Positions 1-13,030 of a stretch of 64,000 nt of DNA are shown piece after piece. The translations under genes were made by a program, and so were the position numbers. A model generated the notes under the pieces. It searched no databases. It saw nothing but the letters and a program-made list of their open reading frames with translations, and was not told the DNA's origin. The stretch is from Paramecium pentaurelia. Its lineage: Eukaryota; Ciliophora; Oligohymenophorea; Peniculida; Parameciidae. The DNA lies in contig CAJJDO010000054.1 of the NCBI GenBank assembly GCA_905183005.1, positions 468,121 through 532,120 of the forward strand. The letters run 5' to 3'. How positions within the stretch are numbered: position 1 is the stretch's first letter; each line of letters starts with the position of its first letter.

Positions 1-396
1 GTTCCTGTTGGTTGTGTGATAATAAATAGGAATGATGGGAAAATAATTGAGAAAGCTTATAATAATACAAATAAATCAAAAAATGCAACATAACATTGTG
101 AAATAATTTGTATCAATCGAATGAATAGAGATTTGGAGGATTGCATATTATTTGTGACTTGTGAACCATGTATAATGTGTGGATAGGCTTTGAATTATAT
201 AAAGATTCATAGTGTGTATTATGGATGCAATAATTCACGATTTGGAGGGAATGGGACTGTGTTATAGTTGAATAAATATCCTAGTTTTGGGGGATATTTA
301 GAATATGATTGTATGAAGATTTTGTAGGATTTTTATGAGGAAGGGAATGAGAATATTGAGGAGTAGTTTAGACATAGAAAAAAATAAAAATAATGA
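1..396 (+). CDS. ADAT2: tRNA-specific adenosine deaminase subunit ADAT2/Tad2 (5' end missing)
   Basis: Enters the window already in frame and ends at TGA 394-396, giving 131 residues. ADAT2 with ADAT3 deaminates A34 to inosine in tRNA anticodons. Cytidine-deaminase-fold landmarks are visible: PVG at the start, a zinc-ligand/proton-shuttle site NATQHCEI, then CEPCIMCGQAL with the PCxxC zinc ligands, then YGCNNSRFGGNG and a Tyr/Glu-rich C-terminus. These match ADAT2 order and spacing. The shuttle motif reads His-Cys-Glu where the family usually has His-Ala-Glu; the His and Glu are kept. Four in-frame TAA/TAG codons before the end must be Gln. The next gene starts 58 nt downstream on the same strand. 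The start codon and first part lie outside the window. Confidence 0.85.
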
Positions 397-454
397 TACA
401 ACTGGCATCAATAGAAGTGAAACAAATATTAATATAAATTTATTATAAAATAAA

Positions 455-3400
455 ATGGAGTAGAGTTCAATAGAAAGCGAAGATGTGAGTTATAGTGTGT
501 TGATTTTATCTAGGAGTTCGTCTAGAGACATAAGAAAAATTAGATGATTCTTCAGTAGGTGAAGGAAATATGGAAGGAGTCTGATTTGTCAAAGGATGAT
601 GGAATTATGCAGATATTAAATGATTTCAAAGAGGAAATTTTAGATGATTTGGAAGATGAATATGAACCAGAGTATAAAGCAATATAAGTTTAAGAAAATA
701 TAAATATAGATTTAGTTCCAATGAATGAGGTTTAAAAAGCCCTCATATATGAAGACAAGTATTAAAAATATCATAATTAGGTATCCCTTTTTAAAGATAA
801 GAAAGAGAATCCTAATATAATTAAAGAAGATTTCAATGTTAGCAATGTAATTCACTAAGCATCCTATATTTGAGTTTTTCACTTTATTAGTCATTATATT
901 TAACTCTATTATGCTTGCTTTAGATGATCCGACTACAGATAATTAGACTTCATTTTAAGATCTAATGGATATTATCTTTTTGGCAGTTTATACATTTGAG
1001 GCAGTTTTAAAAATTATAGCAATGGGTTTTGTTTTAAATAATAATGCATATCTTCGTGATTTGTGGAATATCTTGGATTTGACAGTAATTGTTACAGCAT
1101 ACATCCCATATTTTGTGAATAATTCTGGTTTATAATTGAGTGCATTAAGATCATTGAGAGTTTTAAGACCATTAAGAACAATATCTTCTGTAAAATCTTT
1201 AAGAAGTATAATGATGACATTATTTGCATCATTTGCTGAATTAGGTAATTCTTTAATAATATTGGGATTCACTTATACAATATTTGCAATAGCTGGATTG
1301 CAACTCTTTTCTGGATATGCTAAATTAAGATGTTTTGATGAAAATGGTATTATATAAATGTCTGGTTATGATACAGATGAACCATTTTGTAATGGATCAT
1401 GTCCTGATAATTACATTTGTGGTAAAATGATTGATAATCCAATTAATGGACTTTTATCATTTGATGATTTTGGTTTGGCATTTTTATAAGTATTTATAAT
1501 TACAACACTTGAAGGATGGACTACTATAATGTAGACTATAATGACTACTTTTTCATAATTTTCAGTCTTTTATTTTTTGCTTTGTGTTATTATTGGAGCA
1601 TTCTTTCTTGTTAATTTGACATTAGCTATTATTAAAATTAATTTTTCTAAGGCTGAATCTTAAGAACCTATAAAACCAGATTAAGTAAGTTACAATCTCA
1701 AATAAATGAAACGATTAGGAATTTATAAATTTATTAGAGATACTCATATACCTAGTATAACTCGTAAACATACTATGAGAATGACTAAATTAAGATAATC
1801 AATTAATAATCAAAACAATATTAATGTTAATAATGCTAATAAATAAATTGATGAACCTAAAAGAAGTTCAATAAAGGTCAATTTCTAACCATTAAATATT
1901 AAAGATTTTAGTAAACCTCATTAAGTCAAATATAATAATAATAGAATATTACTTTAAGGAATTTAAGGAGTAAGAACAGAATAACCAATAAGTAAATATT
2001 AAGAAATCAATAATCCATAAGTAGTTATGAAAACTAGTGTATAATCTGTGAATGCTCCTTAAATTAGGAAACTAAGTAAAATTGGTACATAATTTAAACA
2101 ATCCTAAAGAAAAATGTCTATAACTCATTAAGAAGAAAGTCCTTTAGATGAATTAGATAATCTATTAAAATTTGCTGTTCGTAGATAATCAGTATTGAGA
2201 GTAGATACAAAAATAATGGCATCTCCAAGAATACCAACTCCTTCTAAAGAAACACCATAACCTGTTAGTAGTAGTTCTATGTTAGATGAATCTTAATCTC
2301 CTGGAAAACCTCATTAATCCAATTATTTAGGAGTACCTAAATAATAATTTAATTTTTTATAAGATTAAAAATCTTTCAATGAAAATGATGTATTAAGTGT
2401 GACTCTATCAGAAATTGATTCCATATCTGATAATGAATTAAATCAAAGATTCAAAGAATTTGAAATCTCATTCTAAATAGAAAAATCTGATGATAAAACA
2501 GCAAATGAAACTGAAGATCGTAAACCAATTTAACATATTCATTAAAAGAAAAGAAAATAAGATGTTCCATTAACATATGAATTAAGCAAAGAAGATGAAA
2601 AATTAAAAATTAGATTATTTTAAACTAAATTAGTACCAAGAGTTGTATATAAAGATTTTTATTCTGAATCAAGTAAAGATATACTTGTAAGTTTGGAAAT
2701 TAAAAAATAAAAGAGAGATTAAGAAATAAGAAATTAAAGAATCTAAAATATGAAATTTACTATGAAATATTAATTTTCAAATAATTCAACTAGATTATCA
2801 TTATCAAAAACATAATAATAATAATAATCCAAAAGTTCATTAGGTTCAAATGATCAAAAACTCAAAGAAACTACTATAAAATCTAGAAAAATAATTCCTT
2901 TGACTGAAATACCATCAGTATAAGAAATTACTACTCCAAAATTAACTGTTAGAAAATAATAAAAACGTAAAACTATTGTACATAAGGCAATTACTTATGA
3001 ATAATATTAATAAGGTTTTAGCAATGTTTAGGAAATAGATTCTAATTTTACTGAAAAGTTAGAACAAGTTGAAACATAATAAATCACTTTTAAAACTCCA
3101 AATGAGATATAGTTTTATACATAAGTGGCATTTTAATCATATCATCAAATAAAAAATGATGACATTAATCTTAATAATGGAAATCTAGTTGGTTAATCTT
3201 CAATTGAAGATGTAATTATGATTAGAGGTAGTTTATAATAAAGGTTTAATTTAATTTTATAGGGAATGAATTTTGCAAAATCAGATTATATGATATATAT
3301 GACTAAAGATATGATAAAAATGTTATAATTCAAATTATTTTTAATTGTTGATTCAAGATATTTTAATATGTGTTTAAATTTAGCAGTATTTATGAATACA

Positions 3401-6400
3401 GTAATCCTATGTTTAGATGGTTTGGTCAATAATTCAGATGACTTGAATAATTTTAATTTAGCATTTACTATTCTATTCACAATTGAAATGGGATTGAAAA
3501 TGATTGGATTTGGTATAATCTAATACATTAGAGATCCAATGAATATATTTGATTCAATAATTGTTGCCCTTAGTTTAGTTGATATATTTTTTTTATCTGG
3601 TAGTTCAGTATTTAAATCAGTAAGAATATTTAGAGCTTTCAGAGTATTAAGAGTAACAAAATTAATGAGGTAATTATTATTTTCTATATATAATATAGAT
3701 CCCTTAAATTTATGAATTTTTTAGTATAAGTATTGAGTAATGCATTCCAATCTTTAATGTACATTTTTCTCTTACTTATATTATTTATATACATATTCAC
3801 ATTATTAGGAATGTCCTTCTTTGGTGGTTAATTGACAAATACACCTAGTAGATAAAGTTATGATACATTTTATGAATCATTTTTAGTAGTATTTTAAGTA
3901 TTAACACTTGAAAATTGGAATAGTATTCTTTATGAATTACTTTAATAACCAGTATCTTGGATAATCACAATGATTTATTTAATAGCTTGGATCTTTATAG
4001 GAAGTTATGTTTTATTGAATTTATTTTTGGCAAGTTTATTGGATCAATTTGAGGCAGAATATTTAAGAGAACATAATTTAGAAAATAATAATTAAGAAGG
4101 AGAATAGAGTTAATAATAATAGATTTAATAGACATAAACAATGAATTAAACTGTAGTTAATATGTCTGTTAATTAATCTTTAAATCCTATATTAGCTAAA
4201 TAATTGTTAGCTAGATAAGATTCATTAAATAAATTTATATATTTTTCAGAACCAGGTTTGTGTTTTTATTCTTTGAATATTTTTAGTCAAAATAATCCTA
4301 TAAGAAGATTATGTTATAAAATAGTTAAAAATAGTTTATTTGATTAAATAATTTTATTTGCTATATTTTTGAGTTCATTAAAATTAGTAATAGATACATA
4401 TTTGAGTAATTTTTTAGATTGGGCTGATTGGTTTTTTGCAATATTTTTTGGAGTAGAATTCTTATTTAAAATAATTGCATATGGATTTGTAATGGAAGAA
4501 AATGCATATTTAAGAGAAAGTTGGAATATTCTTGATTTCATTATAGTAGTGTGCTCTTTTATTGATATATCAGTAGCATCAATTGATTTAAGTTTTGTTA
4601 AGATTTTAAGATTATTAAGAACATTACGACCATTAAGATTAATATCTTAAAATAAATCAATGAAGTTATTAGTAACTACATTAATTAATTCAATTTCAGG
4701 TATTGTAAATGTAGGAGTGGTTGTTATATTAGTTTTTTTGATGTTTGCAATATTGGGTGTAAATTTAGAGAAAGGCAAAATGTATTATTGTGATATAGGC
4801 AATGATGAATAATCTTATTTACATTAAATAGATTGTATTAAAGAAGGATATGAATGGAAAAATAGAGATATGAATTTTGATAATGTATTTTGGGCAATGC
4901 TTACTCTCTTTATTGTATCAACATAAGAAGGTTGGCCTACTTAAATGTATTGGTTTGTTGATGCTGATGAAAGTGGACCTATAAAAAATAATTAAATGTG
5001 GTTTACTAGTTACTTTTTAATATTTTTATTAATTGGATCAATTTTATTAATGAATATGTTTGTTGGTGTTATTTTAGTAAATTACAAATTGGCAGAAGAT
5101 GAAATGAAAGATAAAAATGTATCAAGAGATTAAGAAGATTGGATAAGTATATAAAAATTAATAGTTGATTCTAATCCTAATTTTGCTTTATATTATCCTC
5201 CAAAAAATTAATATAGAGCAATGATTTTTAAAATTATATCAAATAAAATATTTGATTTCTTTATCATGTTTTGTATAATTGTAAATATTGCAGCAATGGC
5301 ATCAAATTATGAAGGTAAACTATATATAATTAATAAAATAGGATCTAGTGTTTAATATTAATATATATTAGAAACATTAAATTTAGTATTAAGTGTAATC
5401 TTTATATTTGAATCTGTATTAAAGATTATAGGATTTGGACCTAGAGGATATTTTAGAAATAATTGGAATTAATTTGATTTTTTTGTAGTACTTTCCTCAA
5501 TTCTTGATATGATTCTAAGTTTTACTGATAATAAGAATAATCCTATTCTATCTGCAGGACCATAACTCATTAGAGTATTTAGAGTTTTAAGGGTTACTAG
5601 ATTATTTAGATTAGTTAAATCTTTACATAGTCTTAAAAAGTTGATTGATACAGCCTTATTCTCTTTACCTGCATTATTTAATGTATCTGCATTAATGTTT
5701 TTACTTTATTTTATATTCTCTGTTTTAGGAGTATTCCTATTCAGTAATCTTAGGTATCATTTAATCTATTATTTTTAGTGCTGGTTATATTATTAATAGT
5801 GAAAATAATTTCAATGATTTTCATCATGCTTTAATACTATTATTTAGATGTACAACAGGTGAAGATTGGTATTTATTAATGTATGATATAATGAATAAAG
5901 CTGGTTATTATTATTGTTCTTATTTTATTATATTTGTAGTGATAATGTAAAGAATTATGCTTAATTTATTTGTACTTATTATTTTGGATCAATATGAAAG
6001 ATTTTATTTTAATTCTGATAATCCTTTGTAAAGATTTTAAGAATTTGAAGATGATTTTGTTGATGGATGGGCACCTTTGGCTTCAGAAACAAAAGGTTAA
6101 TAAATTCATCAAGATTTATTAATATAATTAATGTTATAAATAAAGGCACCTATGGGTTATGATTTAAAAGAGAAAATCAATACAGCTGTTAATGATTGGA
6201 AAACTTACAATTCTGATGCTGAAAAATCTTCATAAAATTTAGAAAAAATAAAAATTATGGTTACAACAGAAGCCAAGAAAACAGTTGCAAAAACAATAAT
6301 GAATATGTAAATAGAGTCTGATGAAAATTAAATGTTAGAATATCATTATGTTTTATTTGCTTTTATGAAGAATTTTTAAACTGATTTATTCAAAGAAGTT

Positions 6401-6880
6401 ACTCAAGCAGGATTGCATAAATTGATTTAAAAAGAAGAATAGACTTTAAATAAAATAAAAAAAAATAGACGTAGTTCTTAAGAAGTAAATCCTTGTGTTG
6501 AATTATTGTTTCATATTATGTGTTTTAGAGCATATAAAAGATATGCAGTAAAATTGAAAGAGAGAATGAATAGACAACAAAATGAATTCAGTCAAAAGAG
6601 TTCTGATTCTTCGTATCTCCATAAAAGCTCAGATATTGTATAGAGAGACAGTATAAGTCAATCATTAGAATCAATCTAAGAATCTAAATAATAATTTTGC
6701 TTACCTCCTGATTTAACTGTTTATTAAAGTGATGTGAATATTGCAATCAAAGATAATAGTCAAAATACTAAAAATAGAGGATCAGTCTAATAACTTGTAG
6801 AATAAAAATTAGAAAATATTAGTGAATTTAATAGTGAATAAAGCATTAGCTTTAATAAATTAAATGATGTATCGAATTGA
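455..6880 (+). CDS. Four-domain voltage-gated calcium channel alpha-1 subunit (Cav-like)
   Basis: Model of 2,106 residues with four introns (485-513, 759-780, 3670-3698, 5754-5778) and stop TGA 6878-6880. It has four six-TM repeats at about residues 117-375, 928-1175, 1252-1518 and 1562-1813. S4 helices carry Arg every third residue, for example LRSLRVLRPLR in repeat I and ILRLLRTLRPLR in repeat III. The pore loops read TLEGW, TLENW, STQEGW and TTGEDW, so all four selectivity positions are Glu (EEEE), as in Ca2+ rather than Na+ channels. The I-II linker is very long, about 550 residues, polar and Gln/Lys-rich. In Paramecium such channels carry the ciliary Ca2+ action potential that drives backward swimming; the location here is inference. 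The first intron starts GTGAG instead of GTA. ATG 455 is chosen because it opens the only frame that joins through both early introns. Confidence 0.92.
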
Positions 6881-6941
6881 CAACCTATTTGTATATTTTA
6901 AGATTTCAAACTATAAATATTCTTATTACTATAAATAAATC

Positions 6942-7737
6942 TCATTTTATTAAATATCCTACTTAAAACTTTTCAAGAATATAATGAAAATTAATCCAAG
7001 GATGATGTTAGAGAAATAAGAAAGTAGCATCTCTTCCTACTCCTCTTAAAATCTATTCTCTACCACCAGGATGTTTGTCAATATAATAAGATATATCATA
7101 AATATTATCTTGTAACACAATCCATGCATCTTTATAAGTATTATGTAATTGAACCTTTAAATTAAATAAAAAATAATAATACTTCTTCTATTGTGTAAGA
7201 TTTTAATTCAGCTAATCTTTTATGTATTATTTGATTATTAGTTGATTATATTTTAGTGATTGGATAAGTACTTGCACTTCTTTCTATACTTTATTTTTAA
7301 TTAATCATATTGGTATTATCTTTAATATTTTGACTAGTCTCTCGATATTGTTAATTAAGATTAAAGATAGTTTACATCTAATAATTAACAGTTTCCATTT
7401 TTTACAGCTTCTTATACTTTTGAATAATAAGTTGATTTTGATGTATTTGATAGAGATTCTAAAATTCCCATTCTTATTCCTTATTTATAAGAGATGTGTT
7501 ATTAGAATTTAATGTATTGATAAAGATATGTTATGATTGAATAAAATGTGGAAGTGAGTTTTAGATTGGTTATGTATTGGTATCAGTGAATGTTAAGTTA
7601 TTTAGTTTATTTTTGGATGAGATTTCATTAAAAACAAAGAAGATTACTTCATTTATGATTTTAGGATCGAGATCTTACCAGATTAGAGTATATTAACGAT
7701 TGGCAAAGTAAAAATTGATTTGATTATTGATATTCAT
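6942..7737 (-). CDS. Cytochrome b5-domain protein
   Basis: 255 residues, one intron (7155-7182, acceptor AAAG), stop complement at 6942-6944. The C-terminal third is a cytochrome b5 heme-binding fold: YTIEEVQLHN, then YKDAWIVL, then DKHPGGREQIL with the first axial His in HPGG, and HHPW about 25 residues later supplying the second His region. The N-terminal 150 residues are polar, Asn/Gln-rich and not recognised. No membrane anchor follows the heme domain, so it looks like a soluble electron carrier or a b5-fold binding protein. Splicing joins the strand TIEEVQLHNTYKDAW seamlessly, which supports the AAG acceptor. The start at 7737 is the only upstream Met in the open frame, and it lies just 11 nt from the start of the divergent gene. 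The 3' end converges on the channel gene, 61 nt apart. Confidence 0.75.
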
Positions 7738-7748
7738 TATATTATAAA

Positions 7749-9460
7749 ATGAATGAAAATAGTATACTTTAGGATTATAGGAGAGAATCATTAAGTTCAA
7801 CTAATTAAACAGTTGATACTCCAACATATGAAGAAATGGATTGGGCAGCATTTCAATAATTATTAATATAAGAGAGAATTGAAGTAAAGAGGAAGAAAAT
7901 AATTATAGACAAAGAGGTGATAATTTCTTAGGTATTGAAATTAAGTGGGATTATGTCTGTAATACAATTTAAGGGAGGTAATTTGATATTTTAGGGGAGT
8001 ACAATGGATTCTATTTTTGATGAAGAATGTAGTATTTAAGGATTTCAAATAGAAGTTTATTAAACTACACCTTGTATTAGAGTGCATTACAGAAACTTAA
8101 TGATTATGGCATGTAATATTGAGAACTTCTAAAATTAAGGGATATTTATTAAATTTGATAATTCTTTAACAATAAATGATACAACAATGAAAGGATTTTA
8201 AGTATATATTGGTTGTGAGAGCAATGGAACAATATTGAGTATAAATCATTCAATAATAAAGAGTGATTGCTAATAATAATAATCAGTTTTGATTCATGCA
8301 GACAACCTAAGAGAATTTAAGATGGATATTAAAAATTCAATAATTGAAGGTAGTTCAGTCATTATAACAAATAGTAATAATGTAGAAATAAGAATTAAAG
8401 ATAATGAATTTAAAAATTAATAAATTTCTATATCTATTGAAAATGTATAGAATAAATTAATTTTAATTGATAAGAATATATTTTATTTGTCTTTGGATTA
8501 TGCAATAAAAATGAATAATGTTGAAGTAGACAAATTACAATTATTCAAAAATACAATTACTAAATGTAGAATTGGAATATTCTTATAAAATGTAGTAGAA
8601 ATCTGTCAATTAATATAAAATATTAAACCAATATCTATTAAATAGAATGTATTGACAAGTATGGAATAAACAGCTATTATTATTCGAGAAGTAATATGTA
8701 TGGAAATAGATGAAATCAATATATAAGACAATACTATTGGAATGGATATAGATATCAGTACATCCAAAATACCAGAATAAAATAATATCAATCCTTTTAT
8801 TATAACAATTAAAAACTCTACTATAGGATCTAATCATATTCATGGCATCTTTCTCAATAGCAATTTATAATATCATCCAATCAATCTTCAGATTTCTAAA
8901 ACTGCATTCTTCTCTAATTGTAATGCTTTGAATCTTTCTCATTAAGGAGAATCTAATGATAAAAGTAAGTCTCAAAATATTAAATAGGATTCAAGATAAA
9001 TATTAATAGTTGCCAATTCCAAGACAATCACTTTTCTAATTCTAATTCAAATTATGAACTCAATATCATTAATACTAACATTGTAGTAAGAAAATCTAAA
9101 TAATTTGATAGCATAATAAATAACTTATTATTAAATCAAGGTCAAAAAACTGTCAAATTATGTGAATATATTTTCAACTCATTTTATTTTAATTCAATAT
9201 ACATTATAATAAAAGCATCTCAAAATGAAAGGAGTTCATCAGTATAAGAATTACTTCAAATCCTTTATTCTATAATTAAAAAATAATTGTAATCTAACCT
9301 AAAGAATAAATTTAAATTTCTTTAAAATTATTCTATTATTTATTAATATTTATTAAAAACTAATTTTTCAATTTAGATTGGGCTTGTCATTTTTTTAAAT
9401 GGAATAAATATTTTTTATTTTGTTATCTTAAGGAAGGTATTTATCCTATAAATGAATTGA
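7749..9460 (+). CDS. Parallel beta-helix-like protein (3' end uncertain)
   Basis: Model of 562 residues with one intron (8965-8987). After a polar start comes a segment reading YEEMDWAAFQQLL, then many short repeats of the type 'hydrophobic strand, Asn, turn' (for example IENFQNQGIFIKF, IKNSIIEGSSVIITN, INSCQFQDNHFSN). Such repeats are typical of right-handed beta-helix (pectin-lyase-like) proteins. No catalytic motif is recognisable and there is no signal peptide, so a cytosolic scaffold or sugar-binding role is possible. The frame stays open to TGA 9458-9460, but a different phase becomes equally open from about 9231 onward, so the last 70-80 residues may be wrong or a further intron may be missed. 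Divergent from the cytochrome b5 gene, with 11 nt between the two ATGs. Confidence 0.6.
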
Positions 9461-10887
9461 AATCTGAAATAAATAATTAAATCCTTCAATATTATAACAT
9501 AGAAGAATTTATTACTACTCTTACTAAAATTGCAAATTCTATACTAATAATAACAAATTCAAATAGTTTAACAAAAATAGGTTTAGTTTATATTGAGAAA
9601 ATGGTTTACAAAAACAAGAATATACATATAAGAATAAGTACTTACAAATTAAGAGCCTAAATATATGGCATAAGTATTGTTATTAAGATTGATTTCTTAA
9701 GCATCATAAAAAGCTATTTAGAGTTTCATTTTTTTAAGATAATTCAAATTATTGGAGACTCTAATATAATTTGGTAAAACATAAGAATATCAATTTTGGC
9801 AAGAGCGCTAGGTTTTGAATCATTAGAAGCCTAATGATAAATTTTACAATTAACGCTTGAATTATGTGAATTTTGAATGAATAAAAAGGAGAAGGATTTA
9901 ATTCAACTTGAAAAAGACTTGAACAGCTAAAATATAATCAAGGAACTTGAGATATTTTAAAATTACAATAAAAAAGATATATAAATTAATATATTTAAAT
10001 TTGTTATATTTAAAGGATGTTTTCCATATTGGATTCTTTAATAATCGATCCTGGTTTAAGTAATCATTAAAAAGAAATAGATTTTAAATGTGAAACTCAT
10101 ATTGATTTATGGTTAAGTACGTTCTACGCTAGAAAATTCAGTTTAGAGAATGTTATAAAAAGATATATGATTATTTCTTAATTTGTTTGAAATATTATTA
10201 GCATAATAAACAATACTAGAACTCAAATCAACGTTTAAAATAAAATACAGTGAAGGAATGCTTAATTGTTTGAAGAATCTTTAGAACAATATATAATTAG
10301 ATAATTGTTTATAAATTACCTAAGATTTTCAAAGGAATTGCATAAGACATTTTTTATTCCCATTCAACAAGATGAAAACTTTGTAATAAAATGAAGGAAT
10401 AGAATGAGCATCAATAAAAAAAACTATGAGAATATCCATTAAAATTTAATTAATTTCAAAAGTATATAACATTTTCAATTTTTATTCATAATGTTTAACA
10501 ATTAACAAGAGAACAATGATCAACCTGTTCTAAGGATTATGATTATGTATGTATTTCTGGTTCTTTATTTGAATTCTTTGATAAATATAAAATTAATAAT
10601 ATTTAATTATTTATAACTTAGAGGATTTGATGAAGAATAAAACTTTTATTATATAGTTATATGATTTTTGATTCAGAAATATAAATTGTAGAAGAAATTA
10701 TGGAATATTTACTATATTATGTATCAAACGTCTTGTTTTTTTAAAGGGAGGAATTTAGGCTGGCTTATTTGATGTTAGAAATGTAATTAAAGTTAAATAG
10801 AAGGCAGTATTGCTTTAATGGATAAAATTGTAAATTGATGAGTTAAAGAAAAAAAAAATTTAATGAAAGATTGATAATATTAATTTT
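9461..10887. other. No supported gene; several short open stretches
   Basis: 1.4 kb between the beta-helix gene and the first kinase. Plausible-looking open pieces occur in all three plus phases (9231-9830, 9608-9880, 10017-10190, 10200-10395, 10661 onward), but I could not join them with normal 20-35 nt introns. Because only TGA is a stop, runs of 50-75 codons are expected by chance in DNA this AT-rich. The piece at 10017 begins with an ATG and has the most protein-like composition. The stretch may be a decayed gene or one with many introns. Confidence 0.4.
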
Positions 10888-13030
10888 ATGTTTTAAATTA
10901 AGATCACTATGTTAATACTGTATATCGTATCTTGCTTTGAGGGCAAGAATCTAATACCTCTATGTATAAATATAGGATTGATTTGTACTCAATTTGGGAG
11001 TCTTAAATTTCAAACTCACACGATATTTCAAATTTATGAAACACTGATTTTGTTTATTTAAATTGCCCTAATAACCTTATATAACTAGCAAATGATTATT
11101 TACAATGTGATTTATATAATAGTGCTAGATGAAACAGGAAGATTCAAATCTTGTTTATTTCAAAAGGTTTCATTGTTAGGTATAATGTTCTTATAATTAA
11201 GGAACTAGTGTTTTTATAATAGTTTTTACATCAACAAATGTGATTGAATATTTAAGAAATAGTGCTTTTGCTTTAGGAATTATAATTGTGATGATTAATA
11301 AAGGTATTCCAAAAAAAGAAGAATTTAATAATTTATTTTCAAGTACTAGAACACAAAGTCCAAGAGTATATGATACTTAAGGATTAATGATTATTGATTC
11401 ATAGAATTTGAATTGTATTTATATGAATGAATATATTAAAAGGAAATTAGGTGATTAATAATTAATAATAAATAAAATTGATTCATTAAGTAAAAAAAAA
11501 TTAGATTAGAAAATACGGAATATTGAATTGTTTGAATTATTAAATGAATTTAATTTAAAATAATTATCTTCTATGTAAATATTAGATTCAAATATAATGG
11601 CTGATCATATTATTCAAGTAACAAGAGATGAAAACTATAATAAAATTAATATAACATTTTAAAATAGTAAAGAAAGAGATGATTATCTTAAGAAAACATA
11701 TTTATATTAAATACTAAAATAAATATTTAATACTATATCACATGAATTTGGAACATTATTAAATTTTATGTTAGCAATAGCATAGGTAGCAATAGATAAA
11801 TATCCAAATTAATAATATTATTATTCTATTAGAAATACATGTGAAATTATGCATAATTTTATATTTGATATGGTTGATTATAATGATATTTTGGGTAATT
11901 AATTTAAATTGTAATTGGAATAATTAGATATCTAAACAATTTTGGAATAAGTTACAACACTATTTTAAGAATAATGTACATAAAAAGATTTATAATTGGA
12001 TTTTGAAAATCATATTCCAGAAAGTTGGTAAATAATATCAGATCAAAGAAGAATTAAATAGATTTTGATACATTTAATATCTAACGCTTAGAAATTTACT
12101 TTAAGTGGTTCAATATAGATAAAAGTTATGGCTACAAATGATGATTTGATATAATTCTCAGTAACAGATACAGGAATTGGAATAAGTGAAAATGATGAAT
12201 AGAATTTAAGAAATATGTTAGAATAAGATTATAAAGATGAATAAAAATTGGCATAAAATACAGCTGGATTTGGATTGGGCTGTTATTTAGCTAATAAAAT
12301 ATGTTTGCATTTGTCCAATAAATAATTTAAATTAGAATTTAAGAGAAATGAAATAGGAACAACATTTTGGTTTTAAGTTTAAAATAATGTTTTACCTACT
12401 TAAAGTATAGGTAAGATATTGGGAATTTAATAAATCAATAAACATTCATATATTGATTTAAAGTAATCCTAAATAGAGAGAACTGTTGGAAAGAAGTTAA
12501 GTAGAGTAGCCAGTAAAATATCAATTAATTCAAAATCAAGAGTTGTATCCTTTAGATGTTTAATTGATCCTGTAAAGGAGAATACAGAGAGTGTTATAAA
12601 TGAAGAAGTTAATTCAATAGAACGAAAAGTTAGAACTTGTACATTAAATAGAAATATCAAAAAATCAATTAAATTTTTGATAGTTGATGATGAGATTATT
12701 AATATTCTTGGATTACAATTACTTTTAAAAAGAATGAATATTGATATTGATTATGTATTTAATGGAGTAGAATGTTTACGGTAGATTGAATAAAAGAAAG
12801 ATATTTATTAAGGTATATTTATGGATATAAATATGCCTTTGATGGATGGATACGAAACTACTAAGAGATTGATTTCTCTTTATGGAAATTAAATTAAGAT
12901 TATTGCTTGCACTGCCTACACAGATAGTGAAACTAAATAACGTTGCTATGACATTGGAATGAGTTACTTCCTTAACAAGCCAGTGAACATCGTAGAATTA
13001 TAAAAAATACTTATATAATTTTAATAATGA
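10888..13030 (+). CDS. Hybrid sensor histidine kinase 1
   Basis: 706 residues, one intron (11180-11201, acceptor TTAAG). Hydrophobic segments over roughly residues 1-150 suggest several membrane spans. Then a linker, a histidine kinase core and a receiver domain. The H box is ISHEFGTLLNF with the phospho-acceptor His at about residue 278. The N box is LISNAQKFT, and the ATP-lid glycines are DTGIGIS and GFGLGC. The C-terminal receiver has LIVDDEIINI, the phospho-acceptor Asp in FMDINMP at about residue 639, the Thr/Ser position in ACTAYTDS, and the invariant Lys in NKPVN. It should autophosphorylate His and pass the phosphate to its own receiver; an external Hpt protein would be needed next. 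The start 10888 precedes MFQIKITMLILYIVSCF. The stop TGA 13028-13030 overlaps the next ATG. Confidence 0.85.

Noticed and set aside
10017..10190. 58-codon frame starting MFSILDSLIID
   Set aside because: Looks protein-like, but the length is within chance for a one-stop code in AT-rich DNA, and no extension or homologue could be supported.
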